A stretch of 10,921 nucleotides of DNA, taken from NCBI GenBank assembly GCA_002417905.1, contig DIDB01000039.1, positions 1-10,921 of the forward strand, read 5' to 3'. The notes below the pieces were generated by a model, which saw nothing but the letters and a program-made list of their open reading frames with translations, did not search any database and was not told where the DNA came from. Position 1 is the stretch's first letter; every line of letters starts with the position of its first letter. Origin of the DNA: Pseudomonadaceae bacterium UBA5811 (GTDB lineage Bacteria > Pseudomonadota > Gammaproteobacteria > Pseudomonadales > Pseudomonadaceae). Positions 1 through 8,841 of this stretch are shown here, piece after piece. A program made the position numbers and the translations under genes.

Positions 1-111
1 GGCATAGCCCGCCGCCATGAACACCAGGCTGGTGCCAAATACAAACCAGAGGGTGCTGAAAAAGTGCTGGGAAGACATGAACACGTCGGTTGATGACAAT
101 CGGCTGATCAT
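1..111 (-). CDS. N-terminus of a membrane protein, possibly ammonium-transporter-like (partial)
   Basis: This leftward reading frame starts at an ATG at 111-109 and runs off the window edge after 37 codons. The visible protein begins MISRLSSTDV and continues into a hydrophobic stretch, STLWFVFGTSLVFMAAGYA, typical of a first membrane helix. That stretch resembles the first helix of the Amt/Rh ammonium transporter family (pattern TLW...LVFxMxAGFA), which would fit a nitrogen-fixation neighbourhood. A second in-frame ATG at 78-76 (MSSQHFF) could be the true start. No strong ribosome binding site precedes either ATG. The family assignment rests on fewer than 20 residues, so another polytopic membrane protein is possible. 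Confidence 0.4.
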   Translation of the reverse strand, partial: MISRLSSTDVFMSSQHFFSTLWFVFGTSLVFMAAGYA

Positions 112-179
112 AACAGCACAGCCCGATCCATAGTAAGGGCTGCCAGGCCGCTCCAGATCAATTCCGATGGCAGGTACCG

Positions 180-839
180 GTGGGCCGCGTTGCACCTGTG
201 GCCTTCTGGGGTATGATGCCGCCTCCGGATTTCAGGGTGGAGTTGATCTTGGCGAAGTGCAGGCAGGGCGGGCCGTCATGGCAGCATTCGGAGACAGTAG
301 TCTCCTTTGATGACGAACCGCTGATCCTGGTTGATGCCGCCGACCGGGAGACCGGCTTTCTGGACAAGGCCTCGGTCCATGCTGGCCCGGGGCAGTTGCA
401 CCGGGCCTTTTCGCTGTTCATTTTTAACCCGCAGGGTGAGCTGCTGCTGCAGCAGCGGGCACCCGGCAAGCGGCTGTGGCCGGGCTACTGGTCCAACAGC
501 TGCTGCAGCCATCCCCGCCGGGGCGAGTTGCAGGAGGAGGCTGTCCGGCGCCGTCTCCGGGAGGAGCTGGGCCTTGCCTGTCCGCTGCGTTTCCTGTTCA
601 AGTTCCAGTACCAGGCCCGGTTCGGCGGGGAGGGTGCCGAACATGAGCTGTGCTGGGTCTATGCCGGACACTGTGCTGACGAGCCCGTGCTGAACCTCAC
701 CGAGGTGGCCGCGCTGCGTTATGTGGCTCCGGCAGCCCTGGACCGGGAAATGGCCGAACAGCCCGGGCAGTTCACGCCCTGGTTCAGGATCGAATGGGAG
801 CGCCTGCGCCAGGCCCATGCGGAGCTGTTTGCTGCGTAG
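180..839 (+). CDS. idi: isopentenyl-diphosphate delta-isomerase, type I (Nudix)
   Basis: Type I IPP isomerase interconverts isopentenyl and dimethylallyl diphosphate in the cytosol, supplying precursors for hopanoids, quinones and carotenoids. Numbered from the GTG at 180, the protein shows the metal-binding histidines H67 and H74 (DKASVHAGPGQLHRAFS), the catalytic-cysteine motif NSCCSHP (106-112), the Idi variant of the Nudix box (GELQEEAVRRRLREELG from 115) and the acidic AEHELCWVY segment with the catalytic glutamate. Family similarity begins only near residue 47 (EPLILVDAADRETG), so about 40 N-terminal residues are doubtful. Starts at 180 (GTG, AGG at 172-174), 213 or 216 (ATG) and 237 (GTG) are all possible. 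It reads toward hpnH with a 53-bp gap, consistent with a shared isoprenoid/hopanoid transcript. Confidence 0.88.
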   Translation: MGRVAPVAFWGMMPPPDFRVELILAKCRQGGPSWQHSETVVSFDDEPLILVDAADRETGFLDKASVHAGPGQLHRAFSLFIFNPQGELLLQQRAPGKRLWPGYWSNSCCSHPRRGELQEEAVRRRLREELGLACPLRFLFKFQYQARFGGEGAEHELCWVYAGHCADEPVLNLTEVAALRYVAPAALDREMAEQPGQFTPWFRIEWERLRQAHAELFAA

Positions 840-892
840 TTCCGGCGTGTTCCCGCTTTATTAGATGGTCAACTGACAGTGCGGAGAGAGCC

Positions 893-2014
893 TTGGGCAT
901 TCCCCTTATCCAGCAAATCACGATTGCACGTTACATCCTCGGCAAAAAACTGGCCGGCCAGAAGCGTTACCCTCTGGCGATGATGCTGGAGCCCCTGTTC
1001 CAGTGCAATCTGTCCTGTGCCGGCTGCGGCAAGATCGACCATCCAAAGGAGGTCCTGCGCCAGCGCATGAGTGTGGACGATGCCCTGCGGGCGGTGGATG
1101 AGTGCGGGGCCCCGGTGGTCTCGATCCCCGGAGGCGAGCCGCTGATCCACAAGGACATGCCCGGGCTGGTGCGGGGTCTGATTGCCCGCAAGAAGTTCGT
1201 GTACCTGTGCACCAATGCCATCCTGCTGACCCGGCATATTGACGAATACCAGCCGTCCCCCTATTTCACCTGGTCGGTCCATCTGGATGGCCTGAAGGAG
1301 CGGCACGATGCCTCGGTATGCATGGACGGCGTGTTTGACAAGGCGGTGGCCGCGATCAGGCTGGCGCGTTCCCGGGGGTACCGGGTCACCATCAACTGCA
1401 CCCTGTTCAACCGGGAGCCACCGGAAGAAGTGGCCGATTTCTTTGATTACGCCATGACCCTGGGCATTGAGGGCATCACAGTGTCACCGGGTTACAGCTA
1501 CGAGCACGCGCCCCGTCAGGATGTCTTTCTGGGCCGGACTGAAAGCAAGAACCTGTTCCGCAAGATTTTCCGCCAGGGCAAGGCCCGCCGCAGTCCATGG
1601 GTTTTCAATCATTCCTCCATGTTCCTCGACTTCCTGGCCGGCAACCAGGCGTATCAGTGCACGCCCTGGTCGAACCCGACCTACAGCATCTTCGGCTGGC
1701 AGAAACCCTGTTACCTGCTGCCGGATGAAGGTTATGCCCCCACCTACCGGGCGCTGATGGACGAAACGCCCTGGGACAGCTATGGCGTCGGCATCAACCC
1801 CAAATGTGCCAACTGCATGGCCCATTGTGGTTTTGAGGGCAGTGCCGTCGAGGATACCGTGGCCCATCCGCTGAAGGCTTTGTGGGTGGCCCTGCGTGGC
1901 CCGAAAACTGACGGGCCGATGGCCCCCGACCTGCCGGTGCATTATCCGGTTCCGGCCCTGCAGGAGGCTGTTACTGTATCTGCGGAGCCGGCCCGGAACG
2001 GAGAAAATGCCTGA
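893..2014 (+). CDS. hpnH: radical SAM adenosylhopane synthase HpnH
   Basis: HpnH is a B12-independent radical SAM enzyme that adds the 5'-deoxyadenosyl radical to diploptene. This makes adenosylhopane, the first step in building extended C35 hopanoids. The 373-residue protein has the cluster motif CNLSCAGC (C38, C42, C45), the SAM-binding GGEP (80-83), and a C-terminal cysteine group at about C305, C308 and C312 (KCANCMAHCGFE). I chose the TTG at 893 because it gives the family N-terminus (M-GIPLIQQITIARYIL) and has GGAGAG at 883-888. The frame stays open upstream to an ATG at 794, but that extension overlaps idi and has no family character. The stop overlaps the hpnB start by one base (TGATG), implying translational coupling. 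Confidence 0.93.
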   Translation: MGIPLIQQITIARYILGKKLAGQKRYPLAMMLEPLFQCNLSCAGCGKIDHPKEVLRQRMSVDDALRAVDECGAPVVSIPGGEPLIHKDMPGLVRGLIARKKFVYLCTNAILLTRHIDEYQPSPYFTWSVHLDGLKERHDASVCMDGVFDKAVAAIRLARSRGYRVTINCTLFNREPPEEVADFFDYAMTLGIEGITVSPGYSYEHAPRQDVFLGRTESKNLFRKIFRQGKARRSPWVFNHSSMFLDFLAGNQAYQCTPWSNPTYSIFGWQKPCYLLPDEGYAPTYRALMDETPWDSYGVGINPKCANCMAHCGFEGSAVEDTVAHPLKALWVALRGPKTDGPMAPDLPVHYPVPALQEAVTVSAEPARNGENA

Positions 2015-3150
2015 TGGACAGCGGACTCCTGATTCTTCCCGGCCCATTGGGCTGGCTGCTGATCCTCCTGCCGGTACTGATCTGGGGCGGGCTGCTGCTG
2101 CTGCCCTGGCAGCCCTGGGGAACCCGGGAGCGGCTGGAGGCGGACCCGGCTGCCGTGGCCGGTGCCGATCTGCAGCAGATCACTGTGCTGATCCCGGCCC
2201 GCAATGAGGCGGATACCATCGGCCATACCCTGGAAGCCCTGCAGCAGCAGGGCCATGGCCTGCAGATCATTGTGGTGGATGACCAGTCGGAAGATGACAC
2301 CGCCCGCATTGCGGCCCGTTATCCGAATGTCCGGATCGTCAGCGGCCAGCCCCTGCCGGAAGGCTGGGCCGGCAAGCTCTGGGCCCTGGAGCAGGGCAAG
2401 GCCCATGTCCGGACGCCGGTGGTGCTGCTGATGGATGCGGATATCCAGCTGCTGCCAGGTCTGCTGCCGGCCCTGCTGGCGCTCAAGCAGCAGCAGGGCC
2501 GGCAGTTTGTTTCGCTGATGGCCGACCTGCGCCGGACCAGTTTCTGGGACCGCCTGCTGCTGCCGGCTTTTGTGTATTACTTCAAGCTGCTTTATCCCTT
2601 TGGCCTGTCCAATACCGGTAACCGGCTGGTGGCTGCTGCTGCCGGGGGCTGCATCCTGGTTGACCAGGAGGTGCTGCAGGCGACGGGAGCCTTTGCCAGC
2701 CTGAAGCATGCACTGATTGACGATTGCAGTCTGGCCCGCCAGGTGAAGAATGCCGGCTACCGCACCTGGATTGGCCTGAGCAGGGGCGTTGTCAGCCTGC
2801 GGCCTTACGGCGATCTGAAGTCCATTCACGACATGGTGGCCCGCTCGGCCTTTACCCAGCTGGGTTATTCCAGCATGGCCCTGCTGGCAGTGACCGCCCT
2901 GTTCCTGCTGGCCTATGCGGGTCCCCTGGTTGCCCTGGGCCTGCCGGCCGGCCAGGGCTGGGCGCTGCTGGCCTTGGGCTGTCTGATGTTCAGCTACCTG
3001 CCGGTTCTGCGTTATTACCAGATGCCTGCGGGCTGGGCGCTGTTGCTGCCGGTCAGTGCGGCCTTCTACCTGGGGATGACCTGGAGCTCGGCCATCCGCT
3101 ACTGGCGCGGTGTGCGCTCCCGCTGGAAAGGCCGGACGTACAGCAGCTGA
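2014..3150 (+). CDS. hpnB: hopanoid-associated family 2 glycosyltransferase HpnB
   Basis: This 378-residue membrane-linked GT2 glycosyltransferase is of the hopene-associated HpnB type. The acceptor is presumed to be a hopanoid side chain or related lipid, and its exact reaction is not established from sequence. It has an N-terminal hydrophobic helix (about 5-32), then a GT-A fold with PARNE (61-65), VVDDQSEDDT (87-96) and the metal/nucleotide-binding DAD (141-143). An IDDCSLA segment near 235-241 occupies the usual catalytic-acid position. Three C-terminal hydrophobic segments (about 272-300, 305-328, 332-355) anchor it with the catalytic domain facing the cytoplasm. The start overlaps the hpnH stop by one base. 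An inverted repeat begins 10 bases after its stop. Confidence 0.9.
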   Translation: MDSGLLILPGPLGWLLILLPVLIWGGLLLLPWQPWGTRERLEADPAAVAGADLQQITVLIPARNEADTIGHTLEALQQQGHGLQIIVVDDQSEDDTARIAARYPNVRIVSGQPLPEGWAGKLWALEQGKAHVRTPVVLLMDADIQLLPGLLPALLALKQQQGRQFVSLMADLRRTSFWDRLLLPAFVYYFKLLYPFGLSNTGNRLVAAAAGGCILVDQEVLQATGAFASLKHALIDDCSLARQVKNAGYRTWIGLSRGVVSLRPYGDLKSIHDMVARSAFTQLGYSSMALLAVTALFLLAYAGPLVALGLPAGQGWALLALGCLMFSYLPVLRYYQMPAGWALLLPVSAAFYLGMTWSSAIRYWRGVRSRWKGRTYSS

Positions 3151-3159
3151 GTCCGGCTT

Positions 3160-3191
3160 CTCCGGGGTTGCCTGCAAGCGGTGCCCCGGAG
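3160..3191 (+). terminator. inverted repeat just after hpnB, possible transcript end
   Basis: The arms CTCCGGGG (3160-3167) and CCCCGGAG (3184-3191) are perfect complements around a 16-base loop, with two possible G-T pairs outside. It begins 10 bases after the hpnB stop. No T-run follows, so it is not a classic intrinsic terminator. A Rho-dependent end or a 3' stabilising hairpin is equally possible. Confidence 0.45.
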
Positions 3192-3202
3192 GGTTCGCTA
3201 AC

Positions 3203-3226
3203 GTACAAAAATCCGGATTCCTGTAC
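3203..3226. promoter_or_regulatory. 24-bp imperfect palindrome between convergent genes
   Basis: Ten of twelve symmetric base pairs match. The outer arms are GTACA and TGTAC, the core is AATCCGGATT, and a two-base mismatch interrupts each side. It lies between the hpnB end and the end of the leftward ABM-domain gene, where an operator is unexpected. It could be a protein-binding site, a weak bidirectional hairpin, or chance. Nothing in the sequence decides its function. Confidence 0.4.
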
Positions 3227-3246
3227 CTGCAGGGGCGATCAGGCTG

Positions 3247-3262
3247 CCAGGCCGGTGCCTGG
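3247..3262 (-). terminator. hairpin just after the leftward ABM-domain gene
   Basis: The arms CCAGGC (3247-3252) and GCCTGG (3257-3262) are perfect complements around a 4-base loop. The hairpin begins two bases beyond the stop codon of the leftward gene. There is no T-run immediately after it on that strand, so it is a weak terminator candidate or a 3'-end protecting hairpin. Confidence 0.4.
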
Positions 3263-3264
3263 GC

Positions 3265-3582
3265 TCATTGCCCCCGGAGCGCGCTGTGGAACAGGCGGAT
3301 AACCGGCTCGCTGGCCAGCAGGGGCTGGCAGCCCTCCAGAAAGGCCGCAAAGTGCGGCAGGGTCTTGTGGTATTCAAAGGCTGCCCGGTCGCGGTAAACC
3401 TCATGCAGGACCACCGTGTCCGCATCTGTGGCGTGAATCAGAATCTCGAAGGCCAGACAGAATTCTTCGCGGGCCAGTGACTCCCGGGCATCACTGTGGG
3501 CCAGTTCCAGAAAGGCATCCAGACTGCCGGGGCGGAGGCTGAATTCGGCCAGGACAACAAGATGGCTGCTGCGGTTAGACAT
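3265..3582 (-). CDS. antibiotic biosynthesis monooxygenase (ABM) domain protein
   Basis: This is a 105-residue single-domain protein of the dimeric alpha+beta barrel ABM/YgiN/LsrG type. It opens with the typical first strand (SSHLVVLAEFSLRPGSLDAFLEL), followed by DARESLAREEFCLAFEIL and the conserved segment TVVLHEVYRDRAAFEYHKTLPHFAAF, where family members have VxxEVYxDxAAxxxH. Such proteins include quinol monooxygenases and autoinducer-processing enzymes, but many have unknown substrates, so no reaction is assigned. The ATG at 3582-3580 is preceded on its strand by AGGAGA at a good distance. An upstream in-frame extension lacks family character. The gene diverges from vnfD across a 378-bp regulatory region, so it may share control with the nitrogenase operon, but its own promoter is not evident. 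Confidence 0.8.
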   Translation of the reverse strand: MSNRSSHLVVLAEFSLRPGSLDAFLELAHSDARESLAREEFCLAFEILIHATDADTVVLHEVYRDRAAFEYHKTLPHFAAFLEGCQPLLASEPVIRLFHSALRGQ

Positions 3583-3619
3583 GGAAATCTCCTGATGGGG
3601 GTTCCTGGTCCAGGCCTGT

Positions 3620-3636
3620 CCGGAATGGCGTTCCGG
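3620..3636. promoter_or_regulatory. perfect inverted repeat in the vnfD upstream region
   Basis: CCGGAA (3620-3625) and TTCCGG (3631-3636) form a perfect dyad with a 5-base spacer. It lies about 220 bp upstream of the sigma-54 promoter, within range for an enhancer-bound activator. It does not match the NifA consensus TGT-N10-ACA. The binding protein is unknown. Confidence 0.35.
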
Positions 3637-3639
3637 CAC

Positions 3640-3653
3640 GCACCTGGGTGTAC
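3640..3653. promoter_or_regulatory. candidate VnfA-type enhancer site
   Basis: The sequence is GCACCTGGGTGTAC. It agrees at 11 of 14 positions with the A. vinelandii VnfA-binding sequence as I remember it (GTACCTGCGGGTAC, pattern GTAC-N6-GTAC). It sits about 205 bp upstream of the -24 element, at a plausible though somewhat distant enhancer position. The motif comes from memory, so this is a hypothesis. Confidence 0.35.
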
Positions 3654-3656
3654 AGA

Positions 3657-3678
3657 GCAGGGGACTTCCGTTCCCTGC
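3657..3678. promoter_or_regulatory. inverted repeat in the vnfD upstream region
   Basis: GCAGGGGA (3657-3664) and TTCCCTGC (3671-3678) pair over eight positions, with one G-T, around a 6-base loop. It lies four bases beyond the candidate VnfA site. It could be a second activator site or a leader hairpin, and no protein is assigned. Confidence 0.3.
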
Positions 3679-3763
3679 TGAACAAAAATGACCTGACGTT
3701 CCTCCGTGTCCATTTACCGTCTGGTGGCCGGCCGGATCGCCTGCGGCTCCGGCGGGCGGGCGG

Positions 3764-5384
<1,621 letters not shown>

Positions 5385-5385
<1 letters not shown>

Positions 5386-5729
5386 TGAGCGAGACCAAAG
5401 TATCCGACATGTTCAACTACGTGGAAGAGCGCTGCCTGTGGCAGTTCTTCTCCCGGACCTGGGACCGCAAGGACAACATCAACGGAGTCCTGGATCAGGT
5501 CAAGCGTCTGATGAGTGGTGAGCAGCCGGTCCGTGAAACACCCCAGGACCGCCTGTTCTACGCCGATGCCATGGTGATGGTTTCCGACCTGCGCGAACGC
5601 TTCCCTTGGGCGGGCGAAAAAATGGCCGCGGACGAAATCGGCAACCTGATTGAGGGCCTCAAGATCCGCCTGGTCGATGTTGCCATTACCCGCTCGACCA
5701 ACCGCGAGCTGAATGACCACCTTTACTGA
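5385..5729 (+). CDS. vnfG: vanadium nitrogenase delta subunit VnfG
   Basis: VnfG is the small third subunit found only in alternative nitrogenases. It is needed for a functional VFe protein and is thought to help insert the cofactor into the apo-complex. The product has 114 residues, the normal size. It shows the family signatures [19 protein letters not shown] near the N-terminus and [13 protein letters not shown] at the C-terminus. Its ATG overlaps the vnfD stop by one base (TGATG), so translation is coupled and subunit ratios can be kept equal. A 50-bp gap separates it from vnfK. Its presence excludes a MoFe-type operon, and overall similarity is to VnfG rather than AnfG. Confidence 0.96.
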
Positions 5730-5734
5730 TTTGA

Positions 5735-7210
<1,476 letters not shown>

Positions 7211-7255
7211 GTTTCAGGGCCATCTGCCTGACCGGATTACATCCATAACGACATC

Positions 7256-7286
7256 GCCCCGTGCCAGAGCTGGATCTGGCCGGGGC
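7256..7286 (+). other. strong intercistronic hairpin after vnfK
   Basis: GCCCCGTGCCAGA (7256-7268) pairs with TCTGGCCGGGGC (7275-7286) over twelve base pairs, with one bulged T and a 6-base loop. No T-run follows, so it is unlikely to stop transcription alone. It lies in the 180-bp gap between vnfK and the next gene, where I found no second -24/-12 promoter. A role in protecting the vnfDGK message from 3' degradation is plausible, giving more structural protein than accessory protein. Confidence 0.65.
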
Positions 7287-7390
7287 CCGGCAGGCAGCCG
7301 GAATGGCCAAAGGCTTACGGATGCTCTCCGCTCGGGGGTGAGGGTATCCGTTCTTTTTCCCCGACCGTCGTGCCACACAGGAGTGCAGCC

Positions 7391-8293
7391 ATGCACCAGA
7401 TAACGGAAATGGTCACTCAATACCGTATCCATTTTGCAGAACACTGCGTTCGCCCGGAGTACCGGCATATCGAGCCCTATTCCCGGCCCAAACGCCTGAA
7501 TTTCCAGAACCCGGCCGGCGGCGGACACCGTCGCCTGCCGGGCAGCCTGGTACTGGCCCTGACCAGTGCCTATGCCCTGCTGGCCGACTGGCAGGAAAGC
7601 CAGAACCCGGAGCTGGCCAGCCTGGGCAGCTGGGCGCGCTACCTGGCGCTGCCCAAACAGACCGCCACCGAAAAGCGGATGGCTGAAATCTTCCGCGTCC
7701 TGCGGGTCTTCCGCCTGTCCGCCACCCAGGCCGGCGGCCTGATCGAAATCCGCGATGATGGCCTGATCCGGGCCAGTTGCACCTACAACAGCTGCGGGCT
7801 GAGCCTGCTGGTCACCCGGGCGGGCCTTGAGCTGCTGGTCTCCAGCGTGGCCTGGTTTATGGACTCGCTCAGCCAGCCCCACAGTGAGGCCTATGCCGAG
7901 TGCATGCTGCTGCAGTACTTCTCGGACCTGACCGACGAAATCCGGGGCTTTGCTGACGATGACCGGATCCTGTTCCAGTTCCGCCAGCCCGCCTGGTTCA
8001 ACCGGCATTTTCGCCTGGAGTTTGACAACCCGCGGGTGCAGCGGGAGGGCGACCTGTACCGGATTGATGCCGGCAAGTACGGCCAGGACCCGCTACGCTA
8101 CCCGATTGACTTCTATCTCTCTCTGGACAACGACCTGTTTATCGTCCCGGTGGAAGCCCTGCACGACGGCTGCCTTGCCGTGGCTGACCTGCCGAAATGG
8201 CGGGCCCGGTTTCCTGGGGGTGCGGTACTGCCGGATGCGTTCCGGCAGCGCTTTGGCCATGAGAAAAATGTTGTCGGGCTACCGATGACCTGA
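7391..8293 (+). CDS. unrecognised vnf-operon protein, 300 residues
   Basis: I do not recognise this family. The ATG at 7391 has AGGAG at 7379-7383, a good site. An ATG at 7370 would add seven residues but has no such site. The protein looks soluble, with no signal peptide or clear membrane helix. Visible features are a basic N-terminal region (RPEYRHIEPYSRPKRLNF, 21-38), a helical middle, a pair of cysteines in RASCTYNSCGL (C130, C135), and an aromatic, charged stretch (FQFRQPAWFNRHFRLEF, 195-211). Other cysteines are C19, C171 and C261. It lacks Walker, radical SAM or helix-turn-helix motifs, and does not resemble AnfO, VnfE, VnfN or NifH as I know them. Position between vnfK and a NifX-like gene suggests a role in VFe-protein maturation, cofactor handling or protection. 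That is inference from context only. Confidence 0.85.
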   Translation: MHQITEMVTQYRIHFAEHCVRPEYRHIEPYSRPKRLNFQNPAGGGHRRLPGSLVLALTSAYALLADWQESQNPELASLGSWARYLALPKQTATEKRMAEIFRVLRVFRLSATQAGGLIEIRDDGLIRASCTYNSCGLSLLVTRAGLELLVSSVAWFMDSLSQPHSEAYAECMLLQYFSDLTDEIRGFADDDRILFQFRQPAWFNRHFRLEFDNPRVQREGDLYRIDAGKYGQDPLRYPIDFYLSLDNDLFIVPVEALHDGCLAVADLPKWRARFPGGAVLPDAFRQRFGHEKNVVGLPMT

Positions 8294-8332
8294 GCGGCGC
8301 TCCGGCCAGATGGGCCGGAGGCTCTGGTTTTT
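8292..8332 (+). terminator. terminator-like hairpin inside the vnf operon
   Basis: CTCCGGCC (8300-8307) and GGCCGGAG (8313-8320) form a perfect 8-bp stem with a 5-base loop. GAGC (8292-8295) can extend it by pairing with GCTC (8321-8324) across a 4-base bulge. Five T residues follow at 8328-8332 after TGG. This has intrinsic-terminator form yet lies between two same-direction genes, nine bases before the Shine-Dalgarno of the next. It may be a partial terminator that lowers expression of the NifX-like gene and the transporter, or an attenuator. Confidence 0.6.
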
Positions 8333-8355
8333 CAACAAGGTAAGGAGTGCTGGAG

Positions 8356-8841
8356 ATGAGTGAGATCGGACACATCCGGATCGCGGTAACGTCCAATGAC
8401 CTGCTGCAGGTGGATGCCAACTTTGCCCAGGCCAAACAGATCGTGTTCTATGACGTCAGCTATGACGACGCCGAGTTTGTGGACTGCGTGCAGTTCAAGG
8501 GCGGGGCTGTCAAGAGCGGCGGCGGAAAACGGGGGCCGGGCGGTGGCGCCGGCTGCTCGATGGGTGATCCGACGGGCGGGGCTGCCGTGGACCAGATCCA
8601 GATCCGGGTGGACGCCCTGACCGGTTGTGATGTGCTGTTCACCCTGGCCCTCAGTGACTTTGCCGCCGTCAATGTCAAAAATGCCGGCGTCTTTCCGGTC
8701 AAGATGCAGCAGAGCCGGGAAATCCATGAAATTGTCGAGCAGCTGCAGCGGATGATGAAAAACAGCCCGCCGCTGTGGCTGCGCAAGGCCCTGGGGTATG
8801 GCCGGCAGAATGCGGAGTACCTGATAGAGCGCGAAGCATGA
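8356..8841 (+). CDS. NifX/VnfX/VnfY-family nitrogenase cofactor-binding protein
   Basis: Members of the NifX-NifB-NafY domain family bind FeMo-co, FeV-co or their precursors and carry them between assembly proteins and apo-dinitrogenase in the cytosol. This 161-residue protein opens with the family strand GHIRIAVTSNDLLQVDANF. It has the mid-domain RVDALTGCDVLFTLALSD (84-101), GVFPVKM, and the NifX-type tail SPPLWLRKALGY (137-148). Two oddities are a glycine/lysine-rich loop (about 49-70) and the absence of the HFG often found after the first strand, where this protein has ANFA (21-24). The ATG at 8356 has AAGGAG at 8342-8347. The stop overlaps the ABC ATPase start as ATGA. Position after vnfK suits VnfX or VnfY, but sequence alone does not choose between them, so no symbol is given. 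Confidence 0.85.
   Translation: MSEIGHIRIAVTSNDLLQVDANFAQAKQIVFYDVSYDDAEFVDCVQFKGGAVKSGGGKRGPGGGAGCSMGDPTGGAAVDQIQIRVDALTGCDVLFTLALSDFAAVNVKNAGVFPVKMQQSREIHEIVEQLQRMMKNSPPLWLRKALGYGRQNAEYLIEREA

Noticed and set aside
794..892. Longer hpnH N-terminus from an ATG at 794
   Set aside because: The extra 33 residues overlap idi, are rich in Cys, Pro and Ala, and precede the family start; the TTG at 893 has a good ribosome site.
1942..3177. 411-residue leftward open frame across hpnB
   Set aside because: It is low-complexity, Gln/Gly/Ala-rich antisense of the clear GT2 gene.
7214..8008. 264-residue leftward open frame across the unknown gene
   Set aside because: It is antisense, and the rightward frame has the better ribosome site, operon direction and protein-like composition.
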